Positions 45,189 through 54,670 are shown, counted from the stretch's first letter. The stretch: 64,000 nucleotides of DNA from Chitinophagaceae bacterium (GCA_016722465.1 JADKJC010000001.1:806001-870000); one strand, 5' to 3'. Program-made: numbers and translations. The notes: generated by a model from the letters alone, not told the origin.

Positions 45189-45899
45189 TTATAATCCCAA
45201 TTTTTCCACCGCCAACTGTGCCGCAATCTGGCTGGCATCTTTTTTATTATACCCTTTCCCTTCTGCTACCAACTCACCATCCACCGTAGCACCGATAGTA
45301 AACAGCCGCCTGCCATTTTCAAATTTTTCTCCCAGGGTTTCAAACTCGAGTGATTTTCCATTTTTATTGGCCCAGCCGTATAATTTATTTTTGATATTGA
45401 TCTCAACCGTCTCCAGATCATCCATAAACATATGTGTAGAGATAATGTATTTCTCCACCCATTTCTGTGTTTTTTTATATCCTTTATCCAGGTATACAGC
45501 ACCAATCAATGCCTCCAGCGTATTACCAAATATTTGGGAAATCTTCAATGAGTTATCCTGCTTATTATAGATGGTGATCTTCTTTAACCCCATCTTAATA
45601 CCGATATCATTGAGCTGCTGGCGGTTTACCATTTTACTTCTCATCTCCGTTAAAAAGCCTTCGCCTTTGTATGGATATTTTTTAAAAAGATAATGTGCCA
45701 CAATGGAACTAAGTACCGCATCACCTAAAAACTCAAGCCGTTCATTGTTTTCATCAGCACCTTCCCTTACCGAACGGTGGCTGAGTGCCGTAATATATAG
45801 ATTTAATTCGCCGGGAGTAAAACCCAGCACATTAGAAAGCTGGTTCTTGAACTCTTTCTTTTTAGAATCCTCTTTAAAAAAAATATTGAGAAGCTGCAA
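45189..45899 (-). CDS. rnc: Ribonuclease III
   Basis: 236 residues. The RNase III signature NNERLEFLGDAVL with the metal-binding Glu and Asp is at 51-63, and the second acidic cluster is in GNTLEALIGAVYLDKG. The C-terminal double-stranded RNA-binding domain ends ASQIAAQLAVEKLGL. The frame opens with TTG; no ATG lies upstream in frame, and the next residues (LLNIFFKED) suit a Bacteroidota RNase III, so TTG is accepted. It processes rRNA and structured mRNA. It lies downstream of fabF, a common neighbour. Confidence 0.93.
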   Translation of the reverse strand: MQLLNIFFKEDSKKKEFKNQLSNVLGFTPGELNLYITALSHRSVREGADENNERLEFLGDAVLSSIVAHYLFKKYPYKGEGFLTEMRSKMVNRQQLNDIGIKMGLKKITIYNKQDNSLKISQIFGNTLEALIGAVYLDKGYKKTQKWVEKYIISTHMFMDDLETVEINIKNKLYGWANKNGKSLEFETLGEKFENGRRLFTIGATVDGELVAEGKGYNKKDASQIAAQLAVEKLGL

Positions 45900-46069
45900 A
45901 ACAGATTGGGTGTTGTTTAGCCGAAATTAATATAATTATCGCAAAAAAACTTATCTATTAAAAGGTTGAAATAACGGGTTGGTTTATTTTCTGCATCACA
46001 GGCAAACCGGTTTACAAACCCGTATGTAGCGATACTAAAGTGTTGATGTGGAAATAAGCTGCCTTAAAA

Positions 46070-47323
46070 TCAGGCCTTGTACTTTTTTACAATTACAGAA
46101 GCATTGTGACCACCAAAGCCGAAAGTGTTGCTGAGTGCAGCATTTACCGTACGCTGCTGTGCTTTGTTGAAAGTAAAATTCAATTTAGGATCCAGCTCGG
46201 GATCATCAGTGAAATGATTGATCGTTGGAGGAATGATATCTTTGGTAACGGCCAGTATACAAGCCAGTGCTTCCAATGCACCTGCTGCACCAAGACAATG
46301 CCCTGTCATACTTTTTGTAGAGCTGATATTGAGACCATAGGCATGATCTCCAAATACATTCAGGATGGCTTTTGTTTCTGCGATGTCTCCCAAAGGGGTT
46401 GAAGTACCATGCACATTGATATAATCAATATCTGCGGCAACCATACCGGCATCTTTTAATGCCGCTTTCATTACATTCTGTGCTCCCAATCCTTCAGGAT
46501 GTGGTGCTGTAATATGATGTGCATCTGCAGTAGCTCCGCCACCAGCAATTTCGCAGTATATTTTTGCCCCCCTTGCCAGTGCATGATCAAGGCATTCCAG
46601 AATAACAGATCCGGCACCCTCTCCCATTACAAAACCATCCCTGTCTTTATCAAAAGGACGGCTCGCAGATCCTGGATCATCGTTTCGTTCACTCAATGCT
46701 TTCATTGCATTAAAACCGCCGACCCCTGCAGCACTAACAACGGCTTCGCTTCCGCCGGTAACAATCACATCTGCCTTACCCAACCGAATGTTGTCAAAAG
46801 CGTCAATGATGGCATTGGTGGAAGATGCACAAGCACTAACAACTGCGTAATTAGGACCCCTGAAGCCATGCTTCATAGAGATGTGCCCTGCAGCAATGTC
46901 CAGTATCATTTTGGGAATGAAAAAAGGATTAAAACGCGGCGTGCCATCGCCGGTAGCATAATTGGTAACCTCTTCCTGGAAAGTGATCAAACCGCCGATA
47001 CCACTGGCAAATATCACACCCACCCTGTCCACATCCACATTTTCTTTGTTGATGCCTGCATCTTTCACTGCCTCATCGGCTGCAATCAATGCAAATTGGG
47101 TAAAGCGGTCAATCTTCCTGGCTTCTTTACGGTCCAGATAAACGGTGGGATCAAAATCCTTAACCTCACAGGCAAACCGTGTTTTAAATTTAGCAGCGTC
47201 GAATTGTTTGATAAAATCACAGCCATTTGCTCCATCAGCCAAACCCTGCCAATATTCGGCAAGGGATTTACCCAAAGGAGTGATAGCACCCAACCCGGTA
47301 ACAACTACTCTCTTTAATTCCAT
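46070..47323 (-). CDS. fabF: Beta-ketoacyl-ACP synthase II
   Basis: 417 residues. The thiolase-fold catalytic triad is complete: C165 in VVSACASSTNA, H305 in INVHGTSTPLGD and H342 in TGHCLGAAGALE. The enzyme condenses malonyl-ACP with acyl-ACP in fatty acid elongation. acpP lies directly upstream, 40 bases away, so they form an acpP-fabF-rnc cluster. The ATG start and complete length leave no doubt. Confidence 0.97.
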   Translation of the reverse strand: MELKRVVVTGLGAITPLGKSLAEYWQGLADGANGCDFIKQFDAAKFKTRFACEVKDFDPTVYLDRKEARKIDRFTQFALIAADEAVKDAGINKENVDVDRVGVIFASGIGGLITFQEEVTNYATGDGTPRFNPFFIPKMILDIAAGHISMKHGFRGPNYAVVSACASSTNAIIDAFDNIRLGKADVIVTGGSEAVVSAAGVGGFNAMKALSERNDDPGSASRPFDKDRDGFVMGEGAGSVILECLDHALARGAKIYCEIAGGGATADAHHITAPHPEGLGAQNVMKAALKDAGMVAADIDYINVHGTSTPLGDIAETKAILNVFGDHAYGLNISSTKSMTGHCLGAAGALEALACILAVTKDIIPPTINHFTDDPELDPKLNFTFNKAQQRTVNAALSNTFGFGGHNASVIVKKYKA

Positions 47324-47363
47324 ACGATTTGCCTGCGATGATTAAAACAGATGAGTTTACTGA

Positions 47364-47591
47364 TTACTTAGCGTGTTCTTCCAGGTAAGTAACAGCCTGA
47401 CCAACGGTAGTGATGGTTTCAGCCTGTTCATCAGGAATGGAAATGTTAAACTCCTTTTCAAATTCCATGATTAATTCAACGGTGTCCAAGCTATCGGCAC
47501 CTAAATCATTTGTAAAAGAAGCTTCAGTGGTAACCTCAGCCTCGTCAACTCCTAATTTATCAACAATGATCTTTTTTACTCTTGTTGCAAT
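47364..47591 (-). CDS. acpP: Acyl carrier protein, no canonical start codon visible
   Basis: The frame from 47591 encodes [20 protein letters not shown], then the phosphopantetheine site GADSLD and [19 protein letters not shown]. It ends YLEEHAK with a stop at 47366-47364. This is a normal ACP of about 78 residues that loses only its first three (usually MSD). The upstream in-frame codons back to the stop at 47631 contain no ATG, GTG or TTG, so translation would need an ATT start or the sequence is damaged there. One extra T near 47607-47609 would bring in an ATG 9 codons upstream of the Ile. Confidence 0.85.
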   Translation of the reverse strand: MATRVKKIIVDKLGVDEAEVTTEASFTNDLGADSLDTVELIMEFEKEFNISIPDEQAETITTVGQAVTYLEEHAK

Positions 47592-47834
47592 GTAGTCCTG
47601 ATTTAGAAATAAGTCATCCCCGATACCTGGTTAAGTCACATCGGCAGGTAATTTTCCGGCTTACAACATACCCCTTTTTACCTCTGGGCCTCCAATCCTG
47701 TACATTTTTTGTAAAAAACGTCCGGAAAATGGAAACTACAGAAAGGGAAACTGCGTCAAAACCTATACTGGTGCTGGGTTCATTGATTTGGCATCAATCC
47801 TGTTTTATTGATGGTAACCGTCAAACCCCAGATT

Positions 47835-49838
47835 ATGAAAACAAATTTTAACTTTCAAAACCACAACGGAAGCAAAAACTCTAAAGGAGCAGGTTATCCT
47901 CCCCAGAAGCTATCGCTTGCTGAAGCCATTTTATGGTTTGTGTTAACCGCATTTGCTTTATGCTTATTCGGTTCTTCCAATGCTCAAACAGCAATTGTAA
48001 ATGTAAACACCTCGTTTATAAGTTCTGTACAAACGAAAAATTACACTGCTGCCGGCGCAAATGGCAGTTCTTTCAGCAGTGCCAACTACCAGTATACATT
48101 TGGCGCTTCTACACAGGCAACCAATCACTTAAAAAAACTTAACAGCTTTATCATTGGTTCAGAAGTTTATACTTATGCTGACAATGCTTCTTCTGTAGTA
48201 AAGATCAGGAGAGTGAATAATACAGTTGTTGCCGGAACAAGGACGTTGCTGTGGGTTGAAAAAAGTGCCAATGCAACCAACTCCAAAATTGCAGTGGTAA
48301 ATGAATACAACGACAATATGGAATCTGTATTTGATGGCAACAGCCTTAACCAGGGTACTGACAACCTTTTTGCAAACCAGGGAGATGGCAACGGAAACAA
48401 CAATAATATTGAAAGGCTCGATGTGATCTTTACAGGTGGTGTTATCTCCACCATTAACTCCAAAGTTGGTTTTGCATTGTTTGAAAGAGGTGATGATAAC
48501 GCACATGACCCGTTTGTAATTGCCCCCATTACCGCTATTGATGTAAATGGTAATCCTACTGCTTATGGAAACATCCTTAGGGTTAACACTGCCAGTTTTG
48601 GCAACCTGCCTTCCAGCTCAACCAATTATTATATTGTACGCAAAGACACTGCAACAGAAGCTTCTTTAAAGATGAGTACTTCCGGCACACAAAAAATTGG
48701 TGGTGTATTTATTTCATTAAACGACCTCGGTGTGGCAGCTAACGTAAAGATATACGGTTATTCTGTCATTGGTTATGACCTGCCGTCAAATGCTACAAGC
48801 TTAAACCTGGTTGATTATACAAACACTGCTTATTTTCCAAGAAACACCAGCAGTGCAACTATGCAGGGTGGTATTGACCTCATTGCTTTAACCGGTGTAT
48901 TATCTGCTCCCAATTCAATCATACTGCCGCCGGTAGCTATTAATATTGTAAATGATACAATACTAAATACAGCTTTGGTTACTGGTATTGCTCCCTTCAA
49001 AGCAAGTGCAGCCAGTGGCATCATTGCCAGCTACACTATACAATCTATTCCTTCTGAAAACGAAGGTGTATTGTATGTATGTGATAATGGAAACTGTACT
49101 CCGGTAACTGCCGGGCAGGTGCTAACGGCAGCGCAGATATTCATGCTTTCATTTCAACCAAACCCGGGCTATACTGGTGATGTGGTATTCAATTATTTTG
49201 CTACTGACACTTACAACCAGGCTTCCAATGTGGCTACCTATACCATCCCGGTTAGTGGGCAAAACCCCGGTGTATTACCTGTAACCATGCTGAGTTTTAC
49301 CAGTAGTATTGACAATAAAACAGTACAACTAAACTGGCAGACTTCTTTAGAGATTAACAGTAGTTATTTTGAAATACAAAGGAGTGAAGATGGAATTTTC
49401 TTTGAAACGTTTGCCACCACTACTGCAAAAGGCAACAGTTCACTCATCAGCAATTATCAAACTAAAGATGACCTGTTCTTTTATTCAAAAAAAGTGGTTT
49501 ACTATCGTATTAAGATGGTGGATATTGATGGCAAACAAAAGTTTTCTTCTGTAATGATCATTAAAGTAGATGCAGCAGTTACCAGGAATAGCGTAAAAGC
49601 ATGGCCTGTTCCATTCATCAGCCAGCTGAATGTGGAATATAACAGCGAGGTTAAACAGGATGTGAAGATCAGTCTTACCAGCATCAGTGGCGCTGTGGTT
49701 TTCAACAGCAACATCAATGTTAAACAGGGACACAACGTAATTACAATCAACCAGGCACAATCAACACCGGCTGGTACCTATATATTGCTGATCAGCAATG
49801 GCGCTAAAACAGAAGCCTTAAAAGTAGTTAAACAATAA
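47835..49838 (+). CDS. Secreted protein with T9SS type A sorting domain (first of a tandem pair)
   Basis: 667 residues from the ATG at 47835. The signal peptide is unusually late: about 35 residues precede the hydrophobic ILWFVLTAFALCLFGSSNAQ. An N-terminal 370-residue beta-rich domain is followed by a cadherin-like segment (LSFQPNPGYTGDVVFNYFATD), a Fn3-like module (WQTSLEINSSYFEIQRSEDG) and the sorting domain (AWPVPFISQ to LKVVKQ). The last 300 residues are paralogous to the next gene. Likely cargo of the GldKLMN system. Confidence 0.85.
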   Translation: MKTNFNFQNHNGSKNSKGAGYPPQKLSLAEAILWFVLTAFALCLFGSSNAQTAIVNVNTSFISSVQTKNYTAAGANGSSFSSANYQYTFGASTQATNHLKKLNSFIIGSEVYTYADNASSVVKIRRVNNTVVAGTRTLLWVEKSANATNSKIAVVNEYNDNMESVFDGNSLNQGTDNLFANQGDGNGNNNNIERLDVIFTGGVISTINSKVGFALFERGDDNAHDPFVIAPITAIDVNGNPTAYGNILRVNTASFGNLPSSSTNYYIVRKDTATEASLKMSTSGTQKIGGVFISLNDLGVAANVKIYGYSVIGYDLPSNATSLNLVDYTNTAYFPRNTSSATMQGGIDLIALTGVLSAPNSIILPPVAINIVNDTILNTALVTGIAPFKASAASGIIASYTIQSIPSENEGVLYVCDNGNCTPVTAGQVLTAAQIFMLSFQPNPGYTGDVVFNYFATDTYNQASNVATYTIPVSGQNPGVLPVTMLSFTSSIDNKTVQLNWQTSLEINSSYFEIQRSEDGIFFETFATTTAKGNSSLISNYQTKDDLFFYSKKVVYYRIKMVDIDGKQKFSSVMIIKVDAAVTRNSVKAWPVPFISQLNVEYNSEVKQDVKISLTSISGAVVFNSNINVKQGHNVITINQAQSTPAGTYILLISNGAKTEALKVVKQ

Positions 49839-49855
49839 ACAAACCTTTATGCATG

Positions 49856-49887
49856 AAGGGAGGAGCTTTAAGGCTTCTCCCTTTTTT
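49856..49887 (+). terminator. Intrinsic terminator between the tandem T9SS genes
   Basis: AAGGGAGGAGC pairs with GCTTCTCCCTT, apart from one mismatch, followed by TTTT. It lies 17 bases past the stop. Confidence 0.8.
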
Positions 49888-50078
49888 GCTGATTGGCTAC
49901 CATTATACCCTTTCATATACCGGAATTACTTCCGGTATATGGAAAAAGGTTGTTCTCGAAAAAAACATAATAAGATGAATATCAACGAATTAGAATTATG
50001 GCATTTTACATGCCTATCATACAATAGTTGCAACCGAAACAAGCAACCACCCAAAAAGAAAACAAAAATCCGGAAATC

Positions 50079-51044
50079 ATGAAACTAATCACCAAAGTAC
50101 TCATCGCCATCGCAGCCATCTTTACAACAAGTATTGGCAATGCACAAACGCCTACTGCACACAATGTCTTCATGACGCCGATTGTGCAGGCATCTCCCAT
50201 TATTCCCTTTGATGTAACCTTAGCCAACAGCGCTATCAGTTCTTACACCATTGAAACTACTCCCGATGCATCAGAGGGTGTGCTAAGTATCAATATTAAT
50301 GCTTTAGTGATACCGGTAAGCACAGGTATGATGATTACACCTGACCTGGTGTATAATCTGGCCTTTACGCCTAACCCAACTTTTACAGGTGAGGTGGTTT
50401 TTACATACAGTGCCACCGATGAAAGCAGTAATGTATCTAACGTTGCCAAATACACTATCCCGGTGGTTGCACAACAGCCGGTTATTTTACCCATCAGCTT
50501 ATTAAATTTTACAGGCAGCGAAGCCGGAAAAAAAGTACAATTGTACTGGCAGACAAGCAACGAAATCAACAGCAGTTATTTTGAATTACAGAAAAGTACT
50601 GATGGCAATAATTTTGAAACATTTGCCACCACAACAGCAAAAGGTAATACTACAATCAACAACTACCAGGGAACAGACGATCTTTTCTTCTACCATTACA
50701 AAACAATTTACTACCGCCTTAAAATGGTGGATATAAATGGTACTTACAAATACTCAACCATTGTAATGATAACATTAGATGTTGCAGTAAAGAACAGCAT
50801 TAAAGCCTGGCCTTTGCCATTTACCAACAACCTTAATATTGCTTACACCAGTGATACTGATGAAACGGTAAAGATATCCATACATAGCATTAACGGTGCG
50901 GCCGTTACTACCATCAGCAGCAATGTAAAAAAAGGCAACAACGTTATTAATTTAAACCAGGCACAATCAATACTACCCGGTACATACCTGCTTACCATCA
51001 GCAACAGTACCAAAGCGCAAACAATAAAAGTGATTAAACAGTAA
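50079..51044 (+). CDS. Secreted protein with T9SS type A sorting domain (second, shorter copy)
   Basis: 321 residues from the ATG at 50079 with signal peptide KLITKVLIAIAAIFTTSIGNA. It contains the same three modules as the C-terminal half of the preceding gene: AFTPNPTFTGEVVFTYSATD, WQTSNEINSSYFELQKSTDG and AWPLPFTNN to IKVIKQ. It therefore looks like a tandem duplicate that kept the C-terminal modules under a fresh signal peptide. Predicted T9SS cargo. Confidence 0.85.
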   Translation: MKLITKVLIAIAAIFTTSIGNAQTPTAHNVFMTPIVQASPIIPFDVTLANSAISSYTIETTPDASEGVLSININALVIPVSTGMMITPDLVYNLAFTPNPTFTGEVVFTYSATDESSNVSNVAKYTIPVVAQQPVILPISLLNFTGSEAGKKVQLYWQTSNEINSSYFELQKSTDGNNFETFATTTAKGNTTINNYQGTDDLFFYHYKTIYYRLKMVDINGTYKYSTIVMITLDVAVKNSIKAWPLPFTNNLNIAYTSDTDETVKISIHSINGAAVTTISSNVKKGNNVINLNQAQSILPGTYLLTISNSTKAQTIKVIKQ

Positions 51045-51065
51045 GATCATTTTTACATGCAAACC

Positions 51066-51089
51066 AAGGAGCCATAAGGCTCCTTTTTT
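51066..51089 (+). terminator. Intrinsic terminator after the second tandem T9SS gene
   Basis: AAGGAGCC and GGCTCCTT (51066-51073 and 51078-51085) form a perfect stem with loop ATAA, followed by TTTT. Confidence 0.85.
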
Positions 51090-51149
51090 ATTTTATTTTG
51101 ACCGACGGCACCCATTGCATTTAGCCAAAAGATTTTATTATATTGCAGT

Positions 51150-51581
51150 ATGGCGCTTAAACAGATATATCATGGCAGTCCAGAATACGAGCAGATGGTG
51201 AAACTGAGGTATGAAATTATGCGTAAACCATTGGGGCTGGAATTTTCTGAGGAAGAATTGAAGAGGGAGAAAGATGATATCCTGATCGGCGCTTTTGATG
51301 ATGATGACATCATCGGTTGCTGCATCATCAGCCGCCTCGATGCTCACTGCTGCCGGCTGCGCCAAATGGCAGTACAAAAAAACAAACAGGGAATGGGCAT
51401 TGGCGAAAGCATGATGCAGTTTGCAGAAAATATTGCCCGTGACCGTGGCTTTAAAATTTTAATGATGCATGCCCGTGAAACCGCCATTGGTTTCTATGAA
51501 AAATATGGTTACAAAGCCAAGGGTGATGAGTTTGTAGAAGTAAATATCAAACACCGCATTATGGAGAAAAAGCTGGTGTGA
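51150..51581 (+). CDS. GNAT family N-acetyltransferase
   Basis: 143 residues. The acetyl-CoA binding motif A appears as CRLRQMAVQKNKQGMGIGESMM (R/Q-x2-G-x-G type), followed by MHARETAIGFYEKYGY. The substrate is unknown. A possible promoter, TTG then 21 bases then TATATTGC, ends three bases before the ATG. The preceding terminator makes it a separate transcription unit. Confidence 0.87.
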   Translation: MALKQIYHGSPEYEQMVKLRYEIMRKPLGLEFSEEELKREKDDILIGAFDDDDIIGCCIISRLDAHCCRLRQMAVQKNKQGMGIGESMMQFAENIARDRGFKILMMHARETAIGFYEKYGYKAKGDEFVEVNIKHRIMEKKLV

Positions 51582-51644
51582 TTGTGAATAGGTGAATTAG
51601 GATTCAGTCAGAATTTGAAAAGATGTACAGTCTTACTTTTTCCT

Positions 51645-52124
51645 TTATTTATTTAGAATTTTAGCTGCCAGTATCTTTCTTGCTTCATGTTCATCATCTC
51701 CTTCAAAAGCATCTTTGGGTACAATAAAGAAGGACCTGCTATCGAAGTAGAGGTGAAAAAAATGCGGACTTTCCATTGATGTACTGAACTCAGTCCAGGG
51801 CCAGCTGCGGCTTCCTCTTTCATTCTCAATCATAAACGCTGTTGGGCCAAGGGTAACTCTAAACCGGTCTTTAAAAGTATCCGATTTTTTATAGATGATA
51901 TTGGGCAACACAAACCAGAAAGCGATCATTAAAATAAACCACAGCACCGAGCTGATCAGGAAAGAAATGGGATGCACTTTATGGTAAAAGAACAGCGCTG
52001 CAGATACAATGGCAAAAACATTCACCAGTATCATCATGAATTTTATTTCTCTCCGGGAGATGAAATGATAGCGCAAAGCCTGTATCACTTTGCCTTTATT
52101 GTAAGTAAAAAATTGAGAGGTCAT
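51645..52124 (-). CDS. YcxB-like membrane protein
   Basis: 159 residues. Two membrane segments (about residues 31-47 and 54-74) are followed by a cytoplasmic PH-like domain with the YcxB pattern, ITLGPTAFMIENERGS-like and WPWTEFSTSMESPHFFHLYF, ending AFEGDDEHEARKIL. The function is unknown. It is separated by 39 bases from the OmpA-type gene, in the same direction. Confidence 0.75.
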   Translation of the reverse strand: MTSQFFTYNKGKVIQALRYHFISRREIKFMMILVNVFAIVSAALFFYHKVHPISFLISSVLWFILMIAFWFVLPNIIYKKSDTFKDRFRVTLGPTAFMIENERGSRSWPWTEFSTSMESPHFFHLYFDSRSFFIVPKDAFEGDDEHEARKILAAKILNK

Positions 52125-52163
52125 GCGGCAAAGATAACAGATAAGATAAAGCCTGTTACAAAT

Positions 52164-52661
52164 TTAGTAGCAGGGATTTTCTACTGTTTTACCGCCACCA
52201 TCTACCGGCATTCCTCCAATAGCCTTGCCTCTTAAAGCAGCATTTACAAAACTAATGCGGTCGTTTTGAGCCTTGCCCTCCGGTGTACTATTGTCTGCCA
52301 CCGGCTTGGTATCGCCAAAACCTACCGGTAATAGACGCATGCAGTCAACGCCCAATGCAATGAGTTTTTGACAAACCGCTGCTGCCCTTTTTTGTGACAA
52401 TAACTGGCTGGTTACTGCTTCGCCTGTATTATCCGTATGTGCTTCTACTCTTAATAAACTGATATAGGCTTTGTCTTCTAAATATTTTTTGATGATAAGC
52501 AATGCTGCATCACTTTCCGGCAGCAACTCCGCTGTACCCGTTTTGAATTTTATTTCTTTGCGGATCTTTACTTCGTTGTTTTCAATTGTATAATCCTGTG
52601 CGGATGCTGAAAAACCGAACAACAGAAAGAAGAGTATTGATACAAGTTGCAGTGGCTTCAT
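52164..52661 (-). CDS. OmpA family protein
   Basis: 165 residues: signal peptide, then a single OmpA_C domain (KFKTGTAELLPESDAALLII, VEAHTDNTGEAVTSQLLSQKR, LLPVGFGDTKPVADNSTPEG, NDRISFV). The domain binds peptidoglycan non-covalently. There is no barrel and no lipobox. A Gly/Asp tail ends in a Cys-Tyr. Confidence 0.9.
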   Translation of the reverse strand: MKPLQLVSILFFLLFGFSASAQDYTIENNEVKIRKEIKFKTGTAELLPESDAALLIIKKYLEDKAYISLLRVEAHTDNTGEAVTSQLLSQKRAAAVCQKLIALGVDCMRLLPVGFGDTKPVADNSTPEGKAQNDRISFVNAALRGKAIGGMPVDGGGKTVENPCY

Positions 52662-52730
52662 TTTACTATTTTTTGTTTTTACAAGTTCGGGAATTTGAAC
52701 ATGCCTGCAATACCTGCTGCACGGTATTTT

Positions 52731-54083
52731 CTATTTCAATTCACTTTCCCCCACACTCCACTCTCCCAGCTTCTCCCCCTTCACGCCTAAAAATTCGATC
52801 TTCATTACCCGTTCATTCTTTTTGCCGCTTACAGTTACCCTGGTAAAATTTTGTGCTTCCACCAATGTACCGGGCATTCTTGCAGGGTTGTTGAGTTCTT
52901 CACCACGTACTTTGCCCACGCCGGAAGTGTAAGGCGAGTTGGTAACATCATACAAAGGATACAAGCCGGTACGTTCCTGTCTGATCACTTCGCTGTGATG
53001 CCGGTCGCCAGTGAAAAAAAGTACGCCTTTGATCTTATCGGTTGCCAGGAAATTCATCAGCTCATTGTATTCTGCACTGTAATATTTCATGCACTCAAAA
53101 CTGGAATAAGGATTCAATATCTGCCCGCCTGTTGCGATCACTTTAAATGTGGCATTACTGTATAGCAATGCATTTTTTAACCAATCCATTTGCATTCTTC
53201 CAAAATAAGTTTTCTCAGGGTTGGGTTGGCCGTTAGCGCTGTCGGCCATATCATCTTCACTGCGAAAGTAACGGTCGTCCGTTAAAAAAATATCTACATC
53301 AGCAAAACTGATCACAGAGTAAATGCCTTCTCCTTTTTGTCCGTAAGATGGATTACAACTGTAGTTCATAAATATCCTGCGGCTCTCGTCTTTTAAAATA
53401 TAACTCTTGCCCTGGTCGTTGGGGCCATAATCATGATCATCCCAAATAGAATACTGCGGCATACTGGCCATAAATTTTTGCAGTACGGATGTGCTTCTGT
53501 CATGGCTGGCACGGTAATTCAATCCCCACCTTGTACTGTAATCCACTTCCCTGGTGTACCAGTTATCACCCAGCCATACATGAAATGCTGCAGGCGTATT
53601 GGCCATTGTTTCAAAAATAGAAGAGTCCCCACCATAAGGTTTACCGGGACGATCGTATTGGGGTTCATTAAAATAAGCGCAACTGCCGGTAAGGAAGCTA
53701 AAGTCGGGTGCAGGTTTGCGCCATTGCCAGAGGTCTTTGGTGGTAAACTTTGTAATGAAGCCGGGGCTCACTGCCTTACCATCTACTACAACAGTGTAAG
53801 TATAGGTAGTGTTCATATCAAGCCCGTTCAGTTCGATTTTTACAGGATTAAAATCTTTGCCCAGCTCTCCCCTGTACAAAACTGTTTTTGCGCTGGCTGC
53901 ATTGCCTGCATAGTATTTTACTGACACAGCTTTTACACCAGGCGTTACCTCCACCCATATGGTTGCAGTGCGTAATTCTACATTGCCGGCCCACGGACCG
54001 CTGACAAGGCCTTTTTTATTTTGTGCAGTAACGGTGATGCTGATGAGCAGGGAGAAAATAACAATGGAGCTTTTGATTTTCAT
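52731..54083 (-). CDS. PhoD-like phosphatase / metallophosphoesterase
   Basis: 450 residues from the ATG at 54083 (a GTG six codons further upstream is also open). Signal peptide IKSSIVIFSLLISITVTAQ, then an N-terminal Fn3-like domain (GPWAGNVELRTATIWVEV) and the PhoD-type domain with GSCAYFNEPQYD, WDDHDYGPND and FFTGDRHHSE, which hold metal ligands. PhoD enzymes are Ca2+/Fe3+ phosphodiesterases or alkaline phosphatases. It is secreted to the periplasm. Substrate unknown. Confidence 0.88.
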   Translation of the reverse strand: MKIKSSIVIFSLLISITVTAQNKKGLVSGPWAGNVELRTATIWVEVTPGVKAVSVKYYAGNAASAKTVLYRGELGKDFNPVKIELNGLDMNTTYTYTVVVDGKAVSPGFITKFTTKDLWQWRKPAPDFSFLTGSCAYFNEPQYDRPGKPYGGDSSIFETMANTPAAFHVWLGDNWYTREVDYSTRWGLNYRASHDRSTSVLQKFMASMPQYSIWDDHDYGPNDQGKSYILKDESRRIFMNYSCNPSYGQKGEGIYSVISFADVDIFLTDDRYFRSEDDMADSANGQPNPEKTYFGRMQMDWLKNALLYSNATFKVIATGGQILNPYSSFECMKYYSAEYNELMNFLATDKIKGVLFFTGDRHHSEVIRQERTGLYPLYDVTNSPYTSGVGKVRGEELNNPARMPGTLVEAQNFTRVTVSGKKNERVMKIEFLGVKGEKLGEWSVGESELK

Positions 54084-54172
54084 ACACGTTGATTTAAACA
54101 CATCAAAGGTAAAGACAATGAGAGGGAAAGGGAAGTGAATTTATTGTTATTGGAAGATACTCTTATTAAATA

Positions 54173-54667
54173 CTACCAACGCAAATTTGGAGGTGGACCC
54201 AAGAAAGTAAAGGATTCAATTTCTTTCTCTTTCATGTACAGACCCAAAAACAGGGTATACTTCTTTTCAGATTCCTTACTCATGTAACCGATTTTTTCGC
54301 CAACCTTAATCTTATCTCCATTCTTCACACTTAATTTTCCGAGTGCACTATATACCGTAAAATAACCACCATGTTTACTTATGATTATAAAGAGAGAATC
54401 ATTATAAACATCTGCAAAAATTATTTTCCCCGGATAAACCGATCTCACTTCATAAGCACTGTCGCTTACAAACAATATTTCTTTACTATCCGGATTGAAG
54501 TCGGAAGAACCAGTATCTTTTGGACTTAAAGTAGCGCTTGTAAATTTAGAAACAGGACAGTCCCACTCTCCCTTCGACATTAAAAAAATGGCATTGGAGT
54601 CAGCAACCTGCCCCAATGCCGTGTTATAAAAACATACCAGTAACGATATGGTCAAAATCCTTTTCAA
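54173..54667 (-). CDS. Secreted M23-like protein without the zinc ligands
   Basis: 164 residues from a TTG start; no ATG lies upstream. Signal peptide RILTISLLVCFYNTALG. The rest follows the LytM/M23 fold pattern: VYPGKIIFADVYNDSLFIIISKHGGYFTVYSALGKLSVKNGDKIKVGEKIGYM. The zinc-binding HxxxD and HxH are not present; where HxH is expected the sequence reads LFLGLY. It is therefore likely a non-catalytic M23 homologue, like EnvC-type activators. Three bases separate it from the DUF3857 gene, so it is cotranscribed. Confidence 0.72.
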   Translation of the reverse strand: MKRILTISLLVCFYNTALGQVADSNAIFLMSKGEWDCPVSKFTSATLSPKDTGSSDFNPDSKEILFVSDSAYEVRSVYPGKIIFADVYNDSLFIIISKHGGYFTVYSALGKLSVKNGDKIKVGEKIGYMSKESEKKYTLFLGLYMKEKEIESFTFLGPPPNLRW

Positions 54668-54670
54668 TAA

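Noticed and set aside
46499..47317. Long reading frame opposite fabF (272 codons)
   Set aside because: It lies wholly antisense to fabF, is Cys/Ile/Asn-rich without family resemblance, and has no promoter; a shadow frame.
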